Part shown: piece by piece, positions 52,314-61,188 of the stretch
Numbering within the stretch: position 1 is the first letter of the stretch
Layout: every line of letters starts with the position of its first letter
NCBI RefSeq assembly: GCF_900491745.1
Contig: NZ_UETR01000006.1
Span: forward strand, 124,001-188,000
Reading direction: 5' to 3'
Source: Amarolinea aalborgensis
GTDB lineage: Bacteria; Chloroflexota; Anaerolineae; SSC4; Amarolineaceae
DNA: 64,000 nucleotides
Program-made: the position numbers and the translations under genes
Notes under the pieces: generated by a model
The model's input: only the letters and a program-made list of their open reading frames with translations
Told to the model about the DNA's origin: nothing
Database searches by the model: none

Positions 52314-55031
52314 ATGACCACCTATGAACCAAGCAGACTTTGGAGCCGGATCGGCCGCTTGCTGATGGCGACAGGTTTGTCTCTCTTGTTGATGGCCGCG
52401 CTCTGGCTGCTGTTGGTAGATTCGCATCCAGCCCTGGCGCACGATGCGGCGCCTGCCGCCCTGACCCCGATTACCGTGCGCAACGAAAGCGGCGCGTTGC
52501 AGCCCGCGGTGATTGTCGCCCTGCGCAATCAGTGCCATGATCCGTCGCTCGTTACCGTCGCCAACATCGCGTCCTACCCCGTCCTGCTCGATCTGGCGCA
52601 AGGCGATTGTCTCCTGGCGCTGGCGCCGCAGCATTTCGTGACAACCACCAAAGCGTTCCACGCATTTCCCCTCTTTGCGCCCTTCGGCGCCACCGGCAAC
52701 ATCGCCTATGCCGTGGTGACCACGAATTGGACCGTGCAAGCGGATGGAACGATCATCTCCCCCACCGTCAGCAGCCCTGGCGCCCCTCTCCAGCTCACGA
52801 CGCGCGTCAACGCGCCGCTGGTCCTCTTCAACCTGCTGGTCTCCCTGGAATGGGACGTGCATGAGGCGAGCGAAACCAATGTCTTCACTTCCGCACTAGA
52901 TGCCTTCAGCGGGCATCTGTTCGACGCCAGCAACGGCCAGATGGCCGTGGGGCAGGCGCAAATTGTGGCTGGCGCCAGTCACTGGCGCGACGCCGATTTT
53001 CAGATCATGGCGGCCAACGACGTCTGGCCCAACGCTGATGTGGGCGGGATCGTAGCCGCGCCCACGCAGTTGACCAACGGAGTTGGCTTTCGTCCTGGGC
53101 ATTTGCGCGTGGGGCGTGCGTGGGATGGCAACAGCGCCAACCAGGGCCCCTGGAACCAGCGTACCGGCGCCCTCACCCTGCTGCACGAATTCGGGCATTA
53201 TGGCCTGGCGTTGTTCGATGAATACCTGGGCCTGGCGCCCGATGGGGCCGATTTCCCTTCTTTTTGCACCGTGTCGCCGAGCGATCCGGCCTATGGCGAA
53301 CAGTGGGCCACGCTGATGTCATATCAGTACAAAGCCAACGAACTTGCCTTGCGCGGCGCCAATAACGTGATGCAGTGGGCCGCGCGCTGCCTCCAAACGA
53401 TCCAATTCCAGATGTACAGCCAATCGGATTGGGAAACCCTGGCGGCCGGTTTTGCAGACGCCAACGCGCCTCTGCGCTGGCAAATTCAACTGCCGGTCAG
53501 CGGACCCAACCCCGGCCCAGAAACCACACCGCCTGGCATCACCTCCATCCAGATCACACCCAGCGCAAACGCGCCGCCGACCCGTACACTCGCCGTGGTG
53601 GGAGTTCCCGCCGGCGTCAGCGAACTCCAGGTCTATCAATTCGCCGGACCAGGTCATCCTGGCGGGCCGCGCCTGGTCAGTCAAGGCGTCATCACTCCCA
53701 GCAACAATTTGCATCTGCTGGGCGTGTACGGCGGTGATGAGCTGCTGATCATAGACCCTGAAGGGCTCGTCTATACGCGCACCGTTGTCCCTGGCTCCAA
53801 CACCGCCATGACCGTGACCGTCACGCAACCTGGATGGTCGCCCAAGCTGCTGCTGACGCCGCTGGCTTCACAGCAGGTTTCGGTCAGCCTGGCCGGCGTT
53901 GGCAATCTAGCGGGGCTGGGCGTTTCGCTTTTCGAACGTGGCGGCGCGAATGCGCCACAGACTCTGACATTGAGCAGTGTGGGCGGCATTTCGCAGACGG
54001 TCTTCAGCGCGCCGCTGCCTGATTTTGCCGGCTTCCTTTATTTTCATGCTGCGGGTGGACGGGAGACCGTGGCGCCCTTTGCGCTGAGCGCGGGCGCGCC
54101 CAGCGTACACGACACTGCCCATTCGCCCCGCGCCGATGCGCACCTGGCGCGCACCGGCCCGGCCGCACAGCAGCCAGCGATCTTCTGGGATAGCCGGGGG
54201 CAGCCTCCCGCGCCGCCTGGTGAACAACTGATCGGTGCGCGTACGGGCGTCAATGTAGCTGGCGCGGGTGCCCTGGCTGAGGCCGCCGCTGATCTGGAAC
54301 GGCCGTTGGCGCTGTGGCTCAACGTACGCCCTGATGAATTGCCTGGCGGCCGCCCGAGCTGTCTCATTCTCAGTCACGCGGCAATGAACAGCCAGGAGTG
54401 GATGCCGCTTGGGCTGGTCGATGAGCTGCCAGAACATGTCGTCTCACTTCCTGTGATGCGCACAGGCGCGTTTGCGTTGGTGCGGCGCGAGGGAGCCTGT
54501 CTCTACAAGCGCGTGGATGCGCCCAATCCGATCATCGGCGCCGTGGTCACCTACACGATTGGCCTGGATAACCCCACCGACCCATGGCAGCCCAATGCGC
54601 TCGTCATAGATCAGCTGCCGAGTCAGTTGCAGCCTTTGACCATCAGCAGCAATCTGCCCGGTTCGGGCAGCTTCAACGGCCAGACTGCCAGTTGGTACGG
54701 CAATGTGCCGCCCCACACCCTGCTGGTAATCACGATCGTGACCACGCTGCGCAGCGGCACGGCGCTGAACCAGGCTATCGCCAATCAAGCTCAGGCGCAG
54801 GTCATGGGCGCCACCCTGGTTTCGACGCCAGCCGTCTTTCGCACCTGTCACCGCCTGGACATCAACTGCGACGGTGCCATCAACATCATGGACATCGTCG
54901 CCGCAGCCGAGGCTTGGAACGCGGCCGTGGTCAATGGCGGCCCCCAGGCTTACTATGATCTGGATCGTGATGGACGCGTCACGGTGTTGGACATTCAGAC
55001 CATGGCGGCCGCTTGGGGGTGGGTGTGGTAA
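52314..55031 (+). CDS. Secreted putative metalloprotease with C-terminal dockerin
   Basis: 905 residues. An N-terminal signal or membrane segment (about 15-40; MATGLSLLLMAALWLLL) is followed by a zinc-protease-like core with H291-EFGH295 in LLHEFGHYGLALFDEYLG. Beta-rich repeats and an extracellular DUF11-like region (VTYTIGLDNPTDPWQPNALVIDQLP) follow. The C-terminal 60 residues form a type I dockerin with two calcium loops (DINCDGAINIMDI, DLDRDGRVTVLDI). AGGAGTAACCGTG precedes ATG 52314. It is divergently transcribed from the TPR-CHAT gene. No cohesin is seen here, so the dockerin partner is unknown. Confidence 0.82.
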   Translation: MTTYEPSRLWSRIGRLLMATGLSLLLMAALWLLLVDSHPALAHDAAPAALTPITVRNESGALQPAVIVALRNQCHDPSLVTVANIASYPVLLDLAQGDCLLALAPQHFVTTTKAFHAFPLFAPFGATGNIAYAVVTTNWTVQADGTIISPTVSSPGAPLQLTTRVNAPLVLFNLLVSLEWDVHEASETNVFTSALDAFSGHLFDASNGQMAVGQAQIVAGASHWRDADFQIMAANDVWPNADVGGIVAAPTQLTNGVGFRPGHLRVGRAWDGNSANQGPWNQRTGALTLLHEFGHYGLALFDEYLGLAPDGADFPSFCTVSPSDPAYGEQWATLMSYQYKANELALRGANNVMQWAARCLQTIQFQMYSQSDWETLAAGFADANAPLRWQIQLPVSGPNPGPETTPPGITSIQITPSANAPPTRTLAVVGVPAGVSELQVYQFAGPGHPGGPRLVSQGVITPSNNLHLLGVYGGDELLIIDPEGLVYTRTVVPGSNTAMTVTVTQPGWSPKLLLTPLASQQVSVSLAGVGNLAGLGVSLFERGGANAPQTLTLSSVGGISQTVFSAPLPDFAGFLYFHAAGGRETVAPFALSAGAPSVHDTAHSPRADAHLARTGPAAQQPAIFWDSRGQPPAPPGEQLIGARTGVNVAGAGALAEAAADLERPLALWLNVRPDELPGGRPSCLILSHAAMNSQEWMPLGLVDELPEHVVSLPVMRTGAFALVRREGACLYKRVDAPNPIIGAVVTYTIGLDNPTDPWQPNALVIDQLPSQLQPLTISSNLPGSGSFNGQTASWYGNVPPHTLLVITIVTTLRSGTALNQAIANQAQAQVMGATLVSTPAVFRTCHRLDINCDGAINIMDIVAAAEAWNAAVVNGGPQAYYDLDRDGRVTVLDIQTMAAAWGWVW

Positions 55032-55141
55032 AGCAGGGGCCGTGACGATTGGGGCAGACGGGGTAACTCAGCGAGCCAGTGCCACGGAAATCCACGCGCT
55101 CATCATAACATAGCAGGGGAGTGAAGGTCAAACACGCTTGG

Positions 55142-55433
55142 GGGTGCATTTCAGTTTGGGGGCGGGTCGGGCGATTGAAATCGCTGCAACGCCTGCAAAG
55201 TTCGCCTGCGCGAGCTGCACCGCGCAATTGAAACGCGCCCGCCACGAAATACAAACCCCTCGCGCGCCGTCAGGCCCGATAGGGCCTTCCACCTTGTAGC
55301 CCGATCCGTTCACGGTCGGGCGGCGTTGGTTGCGCGCACGCTATGGGGCGAGCAACCCCGCCGGAGGCCAAAGGCCATCCGGCTACGAGGTGCAAGCCCC
55401 TCTGGGGCTACGCCCCGAAATTGAAATGCACCC
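55142..55433 (-). mobile_element. MITE-like dispersed repeat, copy C (opposite orientation)
   Basis: 292 bp with ends GGGTGCATTTCA and TGAAATGCACCC. Reverse-complemented, it matches copy A over most of its length (for example the TAGCCGGATGGCCTTTGGCC and GGTTTGTATTTCGTGGCGGG regions) but differs in a short internal segment carrying TTGCGCGGTGCAGCTCGCGC. Flanks show no convincing target duplication. It sits in a 565-nt gap between the metalloprotease and MaoC genes. Nothing else was recognised in 55032-55141. Confidence 0.75.
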
Positions 55434-55490
55434 TGGCCCGCGCGGGGGGCGCCGCGTCCATGACGCGCTGCGCAACGACGCCGCCTGGAA

Positions 55491-55520
55491 TTACGATTTT
55501 TGCCTCGCCTGTGTTATCAT
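55491..55520 (+). promoter_or_regulatory. Candidate promoter of the MaoC pair
   Basis: TTACGA (55491-55496) and TATCAT (55515-55520) with 18-bp spacing, about 77 nt before the first ATG. The -35 is poor. Confidence 0.4.
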
Positions 55521-55596
55521 GAAGTCGAACGCTCTGTGCACCTGCCGGACGCGTCGGCCAGCCGACGACCGCAATTCACATTCAGGGAGGAGCTTC

Positions 55597-56046
55597 ATGC
55601 TCGATACCAGCTATATTGGCAAAGAATTACCGCTGATTCGCTACCAGGTGGATCGCAGCAAGATTCGTGAACTGGCGACGGCGTTGGGTGATCCAAACCC
55701 GCTCTTTCACGACGTGGAGGCCGCACGCGCGGCCGGCTATCGCGACCTGGTGGCGCCAATCACTTTCCCCACCCTGTTTCGCTTCTGGGGCGGCACGGAA
55801 ACCCGCGGCATCCTGGCGCAGATGGGCGGCAACATCATGCGCCTGCTGCACGGCGAGGAGGAATACGAATACCTGGGCGTGCTCCAGGCCGGCGACGACA
55901 TTACGGGGCGCCTCGAAATCGTAAGCGTCGAAACCAAGGAAGGGCGCTCAGGCATCATGGATTTCGTCAAGACACGCGCCACCTACCGCAACCAGGACGA
56001 CCAGGTGGTTGTCATTGCGCGAGCCACTATGGTGCTGCGTCGGTAG
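55597..56046 (+). CDS. MaoC-like dehydratase, N-terminal (non-catalytic type) subunit
   Basis: 149 residues with a single hot-dog domain of the MaoC_dehydrat_N type (IGKELPLIRYQVDRSKIRELATALGDPNPLFHD). AGGGAGGAGCTTC precedes ATG 55597. In mycobacterial HadA/HadC and related enzymes such a subunit pairs with a catalytic MaoC subunit to hydrate or dehydrate enoyl/3-hydroxyacyl thioesters. The catalytic partner is encoded 27 nt downstream. The likely complex is a heterodimeric (R)-3-hydroxyacyl dehydratase; whether it works on CoA or ACP thioesters is not evident. Confidence 0.85.
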   Translation: MLDTSYIGKELPLIRYQVDRSKIRELATALGDPNPLFHDVEAARAAGYRDLVAPITFPTLFRFWGGTETRGILAQMGGNIMRLLHGEEEYEYLGVLQAGDDITGRLEIVSVETKEGRSGIMDFVKTRATYRNQDDQVVVIARATMVLRR

Positions 56047-56073
56047 TGGGCATGCAGAGGAAAAGAGGCGAAA

Positions 56074-56502
56074 ATGACCATTTACTTCGACGATGTTCAA
56101 ATTGGCGATGCCCTGCCCACCGTCGTGAATGAGCCGCTGACCCAGATTCAGTTCGTGCGTTATTCGGGCGCGTCCGGTGATTTCAACCCCATTCACACCG
56201 TGGAACAGGCCGGCATCGAGGCGGGAAACAACGGCGTCATTGCCCACGGCATGTTGATCGCTGGTTTGCTTGGCCGCGTGGTGACAAATTGGGTCGAACC
56301 GCGCCAGGTGCGCAAGATGGCGGTTCGTTTTACCGCCATCAGCCGCGCTGGTGATGTGATCACTTGCCGCGGCCAGGTGGCCGAAAAATTCGAATCGGAC
56401 GGCGAAGCCCGCGTGCGTGGGGAAATCGAAGCCGTGGATCAGAACGGTCAGGCCAAGGTCAAGGGCGAGTTCGTCGCCGCCCTCCCTCGCCGGCCCGCTT
56501 AG
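56074..56502 (+). CDS. MaoC-like (R)-specific enoyl/3-hydroxyacyl dehydratase, catalytic subunit
   Basis: 142 residues, hot-dog fold with the hydratase-2 motif YSGASGDFNPIHTVEQAG, whose Asp and His are the catalytic pair, and AHGMLIAGLLGRVV. AGGAAAAGAGGCG precedes the ATG. It closely follows the N-type subunit gene and probably forms a heterodimer with it. Possible roles are fatty-acid or branched-chain acyl metabolism, perhaps linked to the carboxylic-acid chemistry of the 441-8742 array, but no direct evidence is seen. Confidence 0.88.
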   Translation: MTIYFDDVQIGDALPTVVNEPLTQIQFVRYSGASGDFNPIHTVEQAGIEAGNNGVIAHGMLIAGLLGRVVTNWVEPRQVRKMAVRFTAISRAGDVITCRGQVAEKFESDGEARVRGEIEAVDQNGQAKVKGEFVAALPRRPA

Positions 56503-56650
56503 TCTCTTGTCAGTGAAATTCTGATACAGCGAGCAGGAAATTCTAACGCGCAGCCGCAAAGTCTCAAAGCCGCAAGGCGCTTTTTGGGCGCCCTTGCACC
56601 GTGGCGCCCTTGCGTTGAAGCATTTGGCTCCGGCTTAGCTGATGGCAGAG

Positions 56651-56695
56651 AAGGCCCCGGTTTCTCCAAGAAACTGGGGCCTTTTGGGTGCTTTT
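56651..56695 (+). terminator. Intrinsic terminator after the MaoC pair
   Basis: AAGGCCCCGGTTT (56651-56663) pairs with AAACTGGGGCCTT (56671-56683) with one G-U pair, followed by TTGGGTGCTTTT. The preceding 56503-56640 shows two GGCGCCCTTGC copies and an imperfect GCAAGGCGC/GCGCCCTTGC stem, possibly another hairpin. Confidence 0.7.
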
Positions 56696-56711
56696 CGTAG
56701 CGACCCAAGCC

Positions 56712-58385
56712 TCAGCGCGTGCCTGCCAGGATCGAAACGAACAGCCATACGATCAGTCCGACCGCCACGGCAAAGCCAATCGTCACCAGCGACTGCAGCG
56801 AGCTGCCTGCCGTTGCCGCCGGCACAACCAGTGCAAGGCTGATGGTGAGCGCGGCAAGCAGCAGGCTCAGCGCCAGCCGGGTCGTGAGGCGATCCACCTG
56901 CTTCATGAGGGGAGCGGTGTCTTTCAGCCCGATCTGCAGCAGCTCGCCTCGTTCAGCCCTTTCGAGCAGACGGTTCCCGGTGCGGGGCAGATTGGAGATC
57001 AAGTCGCCCCACTCCCGTCCCTGACGCAGCAGGCTTTGGGCCCAGCCGCGCTGCGGCAGCGCCAGGCGCCAGGTCACCTGCCGCACATAAGGCTCGGAAA
57101 AACCCCACACATCAAAACCGGGGTCTAGGGTGAGTGCAATGCCCTGCATCATGCCCAACGTCTGCAGCAGCAGCCCGAAATTGGACGGCAGGCGCAAGTG
57201 ATAGCGGTTGATAATCGGCATGGCTACGTCGTACAATCCCTGGATGTGGATGTCTCCTATCGCCACGTTGTAATACTTGTACAATAGGCGCTCGATATCC
57301 CGCGACAGTGCCTTGCGGTCCACCTCGCCGCCGGCAGCCTTCATGCGGATGAGCAGGTCAACGATGCCATCAGGATCCAGGGACACGACGGCCGCGTAGA
57401 AGCCGATGGCGTCGGAACGGTCTTCATCTCGCAGGTAGCCCATTTTGCCGAAGTCCATGACGCCGATCACCTCGCCCGGCATCACCACGAAGTTGCCGGG
57501 GTGGACATCGGCGTGGAAAAAGCCATCTTCCAGCACTTCCTTGACGAGCATGCGCGCGGCGTTCACGGCCACCTGGTGACGATCGTAGCCGGCTCCTTCC
57601 ACGGCCGCAACGTCATCTATTTTGACGCCCTGGATGCGCTCGAGCACGAGCACGCGCGAGGTGGTGTATTCCCAGTAAACGTGCGGCACATGGAGGAGTG
57701 GCTCATCGGCGAAGTTAGCCCGGAAGCGGTCGGCGTTCCGCCCTTCCAGGCGATAGTCCAGCTCGTTATTCAACGTATACGCAAAGTCGTCGGCCTCAGC
57801 GACGAAGTCGTGGATCTGCCCCTCAGGCGTGCGCTGGGCGGCTGGCGCCAGCGCCTGCATGATTTCAAGGTCAGTCGCAATTGTGGCCTGGATATTGGGC
57901 CGCTGTACTTTGATCACTACCTCTGTGCCATCGGCCAGCGTGGCAGCATGCACCTGGCCCAGAGAGGCGGCTCCGAGTGGTTCGGGAGTGATAGACGCAA
58001 AAACCTCCTCCGGCGAGCGCCCCAGCTCTTGGGTGATCACATCGTGGATCGCGTCCCAGGGCACGGGCGGCACGGCATCTTGCAGCTTGCTCAGCTCGGC
58101 GACGTAAGACGGGGGCAGCAAGTCGGGGCGTGTTGACAGCACCTGTCCAAGCTTTACGAACGTTGGTCCCAGCTCTTCCAGCGCCTGCCTGAAATGCGAC
58201 GGCAGATCCTGCTCCGTCACCGGCGCAGCAGGTTGGTCGGGCGACTGGGTGGATCGTCGCTGTGGCGCCCATTCGGGTCCGAGGCGTTCGAACAGATAGC
58301 CAAAACCGTGGCGAAGAAACACCCCGACAATCTGTTGGTAACGCTGGCGATGGCGCACGGAGCGCTGTAACGGATTTGTGTTCAT
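56712..58385 (-). CDS. ABC1/UbiB/AarF-family protein-kinase-like ATPase
   Basis: 557 residues. Family signatures are present: FVKLGQVLSTRPDLLPPSY (KxGQ, about 75-95), the Ala-rich loop PLGAASLGQVHAA, the VAIK-like VIKVQRP, FHADVHPGN and the DFGKMG metal motif. Two C-terminal membrane helices (about 495-520, 528-552) anchor it. UbiB-type proteins are atypical ATPases that support quinone biosynthesis or lipid handling, not classical kinases. Its start has TGGAGGTTTC upstream. It lies downstream of the coiled-coil/HdeD cluster on the same strand. Confidence 0.92.
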   Translation of the reverse strand: MNTNPLQRSVRHRQRYQQIVGVFLRHGFGYLFERLGPEWAPQRRSTQSPDQPAAPVTEQDLPSHFRQALEELGPTFVKLGQVLSTRPDLLPPSYVAELSKLQDAVPPVPWDAIHDVITQELGRSPEEVFASITPEPLGAASLGQVHAATLADGTEVVIKVQRPNIQATIATDLEIMQALAPAAQRTPEGQIHDFVAEADDFAYTLNNELDYRLEGRNADRFRANFADEPLLHVPHVYWEYTTSRVLVLERIQGVKIDDVAAVEGAGYDRHQVAVNAARMLVKEVLEDGFFHADVHPGNFVVMPGEVIGVMDFGKMGYLRDEDRSDAIGFYAAVVSLDPDGIVDLLIRMKAAGGEVDRKALSRDIERLLYKYYNVAIGDIHIQGLYDVAMPIINRYHLRLPSNFGLLLQTLGMMQGIALTLDPGFDVWGFSEPYVRQVTWRLALPQRGWAQSLLRQGREWGDLISNLPRTGNRLLERAERGELLQIGLKDTAPLMKQVDRLTTRLALSLLLAALTISLALVVPAATAGSSLQSLVTIGFAVAVGLIVWLFVSILAGTR

Positions 58386-58557
58386 GAAACCTCCAGGGCT
58401 AGTTCAGGATGGCGTGGATCCGGCGCAGACGATGGTATTCTGGCTGACTGCGGCGCCGCTCACCCATGCTACAGAGCAACGGCGGGCACGGGAACCCAGG
58501 CGGCTTGGAAGCTCAAAGGGTTCGTCATGCCCGCCGACGCTGCTGCGCCTTCAGACC

Positions 58558-59178
58558 TTAGGGCCGCAGCGCTTCTTTGATGAGGGAGCCGGCCTGCGCC
58601 AGCTTGGCCTTGCGCGCTTCTTGCTCGGCCTTGCGCTCGGCGATGCGCTTCTGATTCTCTGCCCGCCGCGCTTCCCGCTCGGCCTTCAACTCGGCGGCGC
58701 GCTTCTCGATCTCCGCGTCGTAGGCTGCGCCCTCGGCCTCAAGCTCGGCCATCCACGCCTGGTCCTCGGCCTCGAGCTTGGCGAGACCCTTCTCGATTTG
58801 GGCCAACCACGCTTGCTCCTGCGCCTCTAGCTCGGCGAGACGCTTGTCAAGCTCGGCCATGTGCGTTTCGTGGGCGACCTTGATTTCGGCGATGTGCTTC
58901 TCGATCTCGGCCTTGCGGCTGTCGCTGGCCTGCTTCAACTGATCCTTCAGCGCGCTGATCTTGGCATCGGTCTCGTTGTGCAAGCGTTCCATTTCGGCCT
59001 TGGCCTTGGCCTGGGCTGCCTGGGCCTTCGCCTTCTGTTCTTCCTTCTTCGCTTTCAGTGCGGCCTTGGTTTCCTCGCTCGCCTGCGCCCAGTCTTCCTG
59101 CAGGTGCTTCATATCCACGTCGAACGCCGCCTGATCCAGGAGCATCTGCTCCTCCATCTTCTCGAATATCGTAGCCAT
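58558..59178 (-). CDS. Ala/Glu/Lys-rich coiled-coil protein
   Basis: 206 residues, almost entirely predicted coiled coil (about 20-200) with heptad-like repeats such as AELDKRLAELEAQEQAWLAQIEKGL. No membrane segment or enzyme motif is visible. GGAGATACGAAA precedes the ATG. It lies with the HdeD, second coiled-coil and DUF1269 genes in a minus-strand row. Such proteins may form filaments or act as scaffolds; the function is not known. It differs in sequence from the second coiled-coil protein (59877-60545). Confidence 0.75.
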   Translation of the reverse strand: MATIFEKMEEQMLLDQAAFDVDMKHLQEDWAQASEETKAALKAKKEEQKAKAQAAQAKAKAEMERLHNETDAKISALKDQLKQASDSRKAEIEKHIAEIKVAHETHMAELDKRLAELEAQEQAWLAQIEKGLAKLEAEDQAWMAELEAEGAAYDAEIEKRAAELKAEREARRAENQKRIAERKAEQEARKAKLAQAGSLIKEALRP

Positions 59179-59226
59179 TTTCGTATCTCCTTAATTTGAT
59201 TTGTTCTGTCACTCACTCAGATAACA

Positions 59227-59772
59227 TCATGCCGGTTGGGCCGCCAGGCTGCTGCGCAGACCGCGCAGGCGGATGCCGAACACGAGCATGCTGATGCCAA
59301 ACACCAGGGCATAGATCCCAATCAACCCCACGATTGCCAGTGCGCCGGTGGCCGGATAGACAAACACGAGCACCCCAAAGATGATCGAGGCAATGCCGGC
59401 GATCACCAACATCCAGTCCCGCTTGATGGGCAGTTCGAAGCCAGCAATCACCTCGAAGACGCCCGTCATGATTGCCCACATGCCGACGAGAAAGATCAAC
59501 GCCTGGGCGGTAATGCCGGGGAAGAAGAAGGTCGCCAGGCCGACGGCCATCCCCAGGATGCCGTCGAGCACATACCAGACGGCTTCGCGTCCAGGGTGTC
59601 CAAATGCGCTCACGATGGCGAACACGCCATCCACAAAGGCGTAAGCGCCAATGATCAACGCCAGTGAGACCAGCGTCATGCCGGGGTACGCCAACGCCAC
59701 GATGCCAAACAGGATGGCGAGAATACCGCGCAACGCCACCGCCCACCACTTCTGAGTCAATACGTCCAACAT
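59227..59772 (-). CDS. HdeD-family (DUF308) membrane protein
   Basis: 181 residues with six hydrophobic segments in two DUF308 halves (LRGILAILFGIVALAYPGMTL and IAGIASIIFGVLVFVYPATGAL). GGAGGTCTCGT precedes ATG 59772. E. coli HdeD contributes to acid resistance at high cell density; elsewhere the family is linked to stress. It lies between the two coiled-coil genes and shares their orientation, suggesting a common stress operon. Confidence 0.9.
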   Translation of the reverse strand: MLDVLTQKWWAVALRGILAILFGIVALAYPGMTLVSLALIIGAYAFVDGVFAIVSAFGHPGREAVWYVLDGILGMAVGLATFFFPGITAQALIFLVGMWAIMTGVFEVIAGFELPIKRDWMLVIAGIASIIFGVLVFVYPATGALAIVGLIGIYALVFGISMLVFGIRLRGLRSSLAAQPA

Positions 59773-59876
59773 ACGAGACCTCCGTAAAATTGTAATTTGT
59801 CCGGCGGGATGCCAATCGCATCCCGCCCAAAGTTTCTTTCCTGCAATCGGTTCTCAGTCCAGCCGCGCCTACCGGA

Positions 59877-60545
59877 TTAGGCGGCCTTCTTGAACTCGGC
59901 CTTGGCCTTTTCGCTGCCTTCCTTGATGTCCGCGCTCGCCTTTTCGCGCCCGGCCCTAAGGGCTGCGATCGCACGTTCCACTTTGCCCTTATCCACATTC
60001 CACGTGGCTACGCGTTCGGCGTGCAGCTTCTGGATCTGCTGCTCGACGTCAGTCACTTTCTGGGGCATGGCTTCGAGATCGGCCATGATCTTGGCGCGAA
60101 TCTTCCCGTCTGCGGTCTTCACCCAAGCCTGCATTTCAGCAATCTGGCTCTTGATGTGCTTGACCTGCGCTTCGTAGGTTGCCTTGAGCTGTGCGTTCAC
60201 CCTTGCGCGGGTTGCATCCAGCCTGGCGCGCTGCGCTTGCAGATCGGTCTTGACCTTGTTGTCCGCCTTCGCCATGTCCGTATCCAGGCGGGCTGCCGCC
60301 GCATCCAGCTTGCGATCCATCTCGCCCAGGTCTTGCTGCAGCTTGGCGCGCTTGGCTTCGTAGTTGCCGTGCATCTTGGTTTTTTCCGCCTCAAGTTTGG
60401 CCCTGGCTTCCACCGCGGCGGCCTTGATCTTGGCGTCAAATTCTGCTGCCGTGACAGCTTCTTCCGTTTCCATCTGATCGAGTTCTTGCGCTGCCTTGCG
60501 CAGTTCCGGTTCGATCTCTGCTTCCATCTCTGTCCAGGTCTTCAT
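59877..60545 (-). CDS. Coiled-coil protein, apolipophorin-like
   Basis: 222 residues, highly charged and Ala-rich, predicted coiled coil over about 10-215, with AKLEAEKTKMHGNYEAKRAKLQQDLGEMD and repeated basic/acidic segments. No Cys, membrane helix or enzyme motif. GGAGAAACAATC precedes the ATG. It is one of two unrelated-looking coiled-coil proteins flanking HdeD. Possible roles include membrane-surface scaffolding under stress; function is unknown. Confidence 0.75.
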   Translation of the reverse strand: MKTWTEMEAEIEPELRKAAQELDQMETEEAVTAAEFDAKIKAAAVEARAKLEAEKTKMHGNYEAKRAKLQQDLGEMDRKLDAAAARLDTDMAKADNKVKTDLQAQRARLDATRARVNAQLKATYEAQVKHIKSQIAEMQAWVKTADGKIRAKIMADLEAMPQKVTDVEQQIQKLHAERVATWNVDKGKVERAIAALRAGREKASADIKEGSEKAKAEFKKAA

Positions 60546-60633
60546 GATTGTTTCTCCTTGTGATTGATTTGATCGTTTGATCTATAGTTATCGAGCCTAA
60601 CGGTTGCTTTGCACGAAACGTGCAGCGTGTTAA

Positions 60634-61188
60634 TCAGTTCTTGCCATTCAGAACCTCCTGCACGCTTTGCGCCTGCGCCGGCGTAAGCGTGGTTGACAGC
60701 ACCGTGCCGCCATAGTTGCTGAACTCCGCGGCGACCAAGACTGGATCTGACGACCGCAGCAGCGCGAAGATCGCCGAGTCGCCAGGCTGGACCTGCGCGC
60801 CCACATCCTCGACAAAATCCTGCGGGATGCCAAAGTCGTCTTTCCACCACTTCGCATCCAGGGCGCCGCCCGCAGCGCCGAGCGCGCCACCCGCGGCCCC
60901 AGCGGCGGCGACGGCCGCGGCGGCGCTGGCGCCCGCCGTCACCGGCGCAGCCATCGCGCCCAGGGTGAGTCCGATCAACGAGCCGAACAAGCCGCCGAAG
61001 GCAGCGCCTTCGCCCGGTGTCATCTGGTAACTGGCATCAATCCGCAGTTTGCCGTTGTAGTCGCGATAGGCCGCGACGGCATCGTGCAGATCAATCGTCC
61101 AGTCGTAGTTCATGTCCACGAGCTCGTTCAGCACGGCTGAGGCCCGGAACATATCTTTCTTGAATCCAACGACGATCAGTGTTGACAT
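60634..61188 (-). CDS. DUF1269-family protein with a glycine/alanine membrane hairpin
   Basis: 184 residues from ATG 61188, with AAAGGA 8 nt upstream. LIVVGFKKDMFRASAVLNELVDMNYDWTIDLHDAVAAY at the N-terminus and DFGIPQDFVEDVGAQVQPGDSAIFALL after the centre are the DUF1269 hallmarks. The middle (about 62-112) is a Gly/Ala-rich hydrophobic stretch with a glycine-zipper look. The family is often found beside universal-stress or HdeD genes. It heads the minus-strand stress-type cluster and is divergent from the STAND gene. Confidence 0.85.
   Translation of the reverse strand: MSTLIVVGFKKDMFRASAVLNELVDMNYDWTIDLHDAVAAYRDYNGKLRIDASYQMTPGEGAAFGGLFGSLIGLTLGAMAAPVTAGASAAAAVAAAGAAGGALGAAGGALDAKWWKDDFGIPQDFVEDVGAQVQPGDSAIFALLRSSDPVLVAAEFSNYGGTVLSTTLTPAQAQSVQEVLNGKN

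Noticed and set aside
49537..55031. Type III-E CRISPR Craspase locus around the TPR-CHAT gene
   Set aside because: No gRAMP/Cas7-11 effector, no Csx30/Csx31-like gene recognised and no CRISPR array; only the protease-plus-sigma theme is shared.
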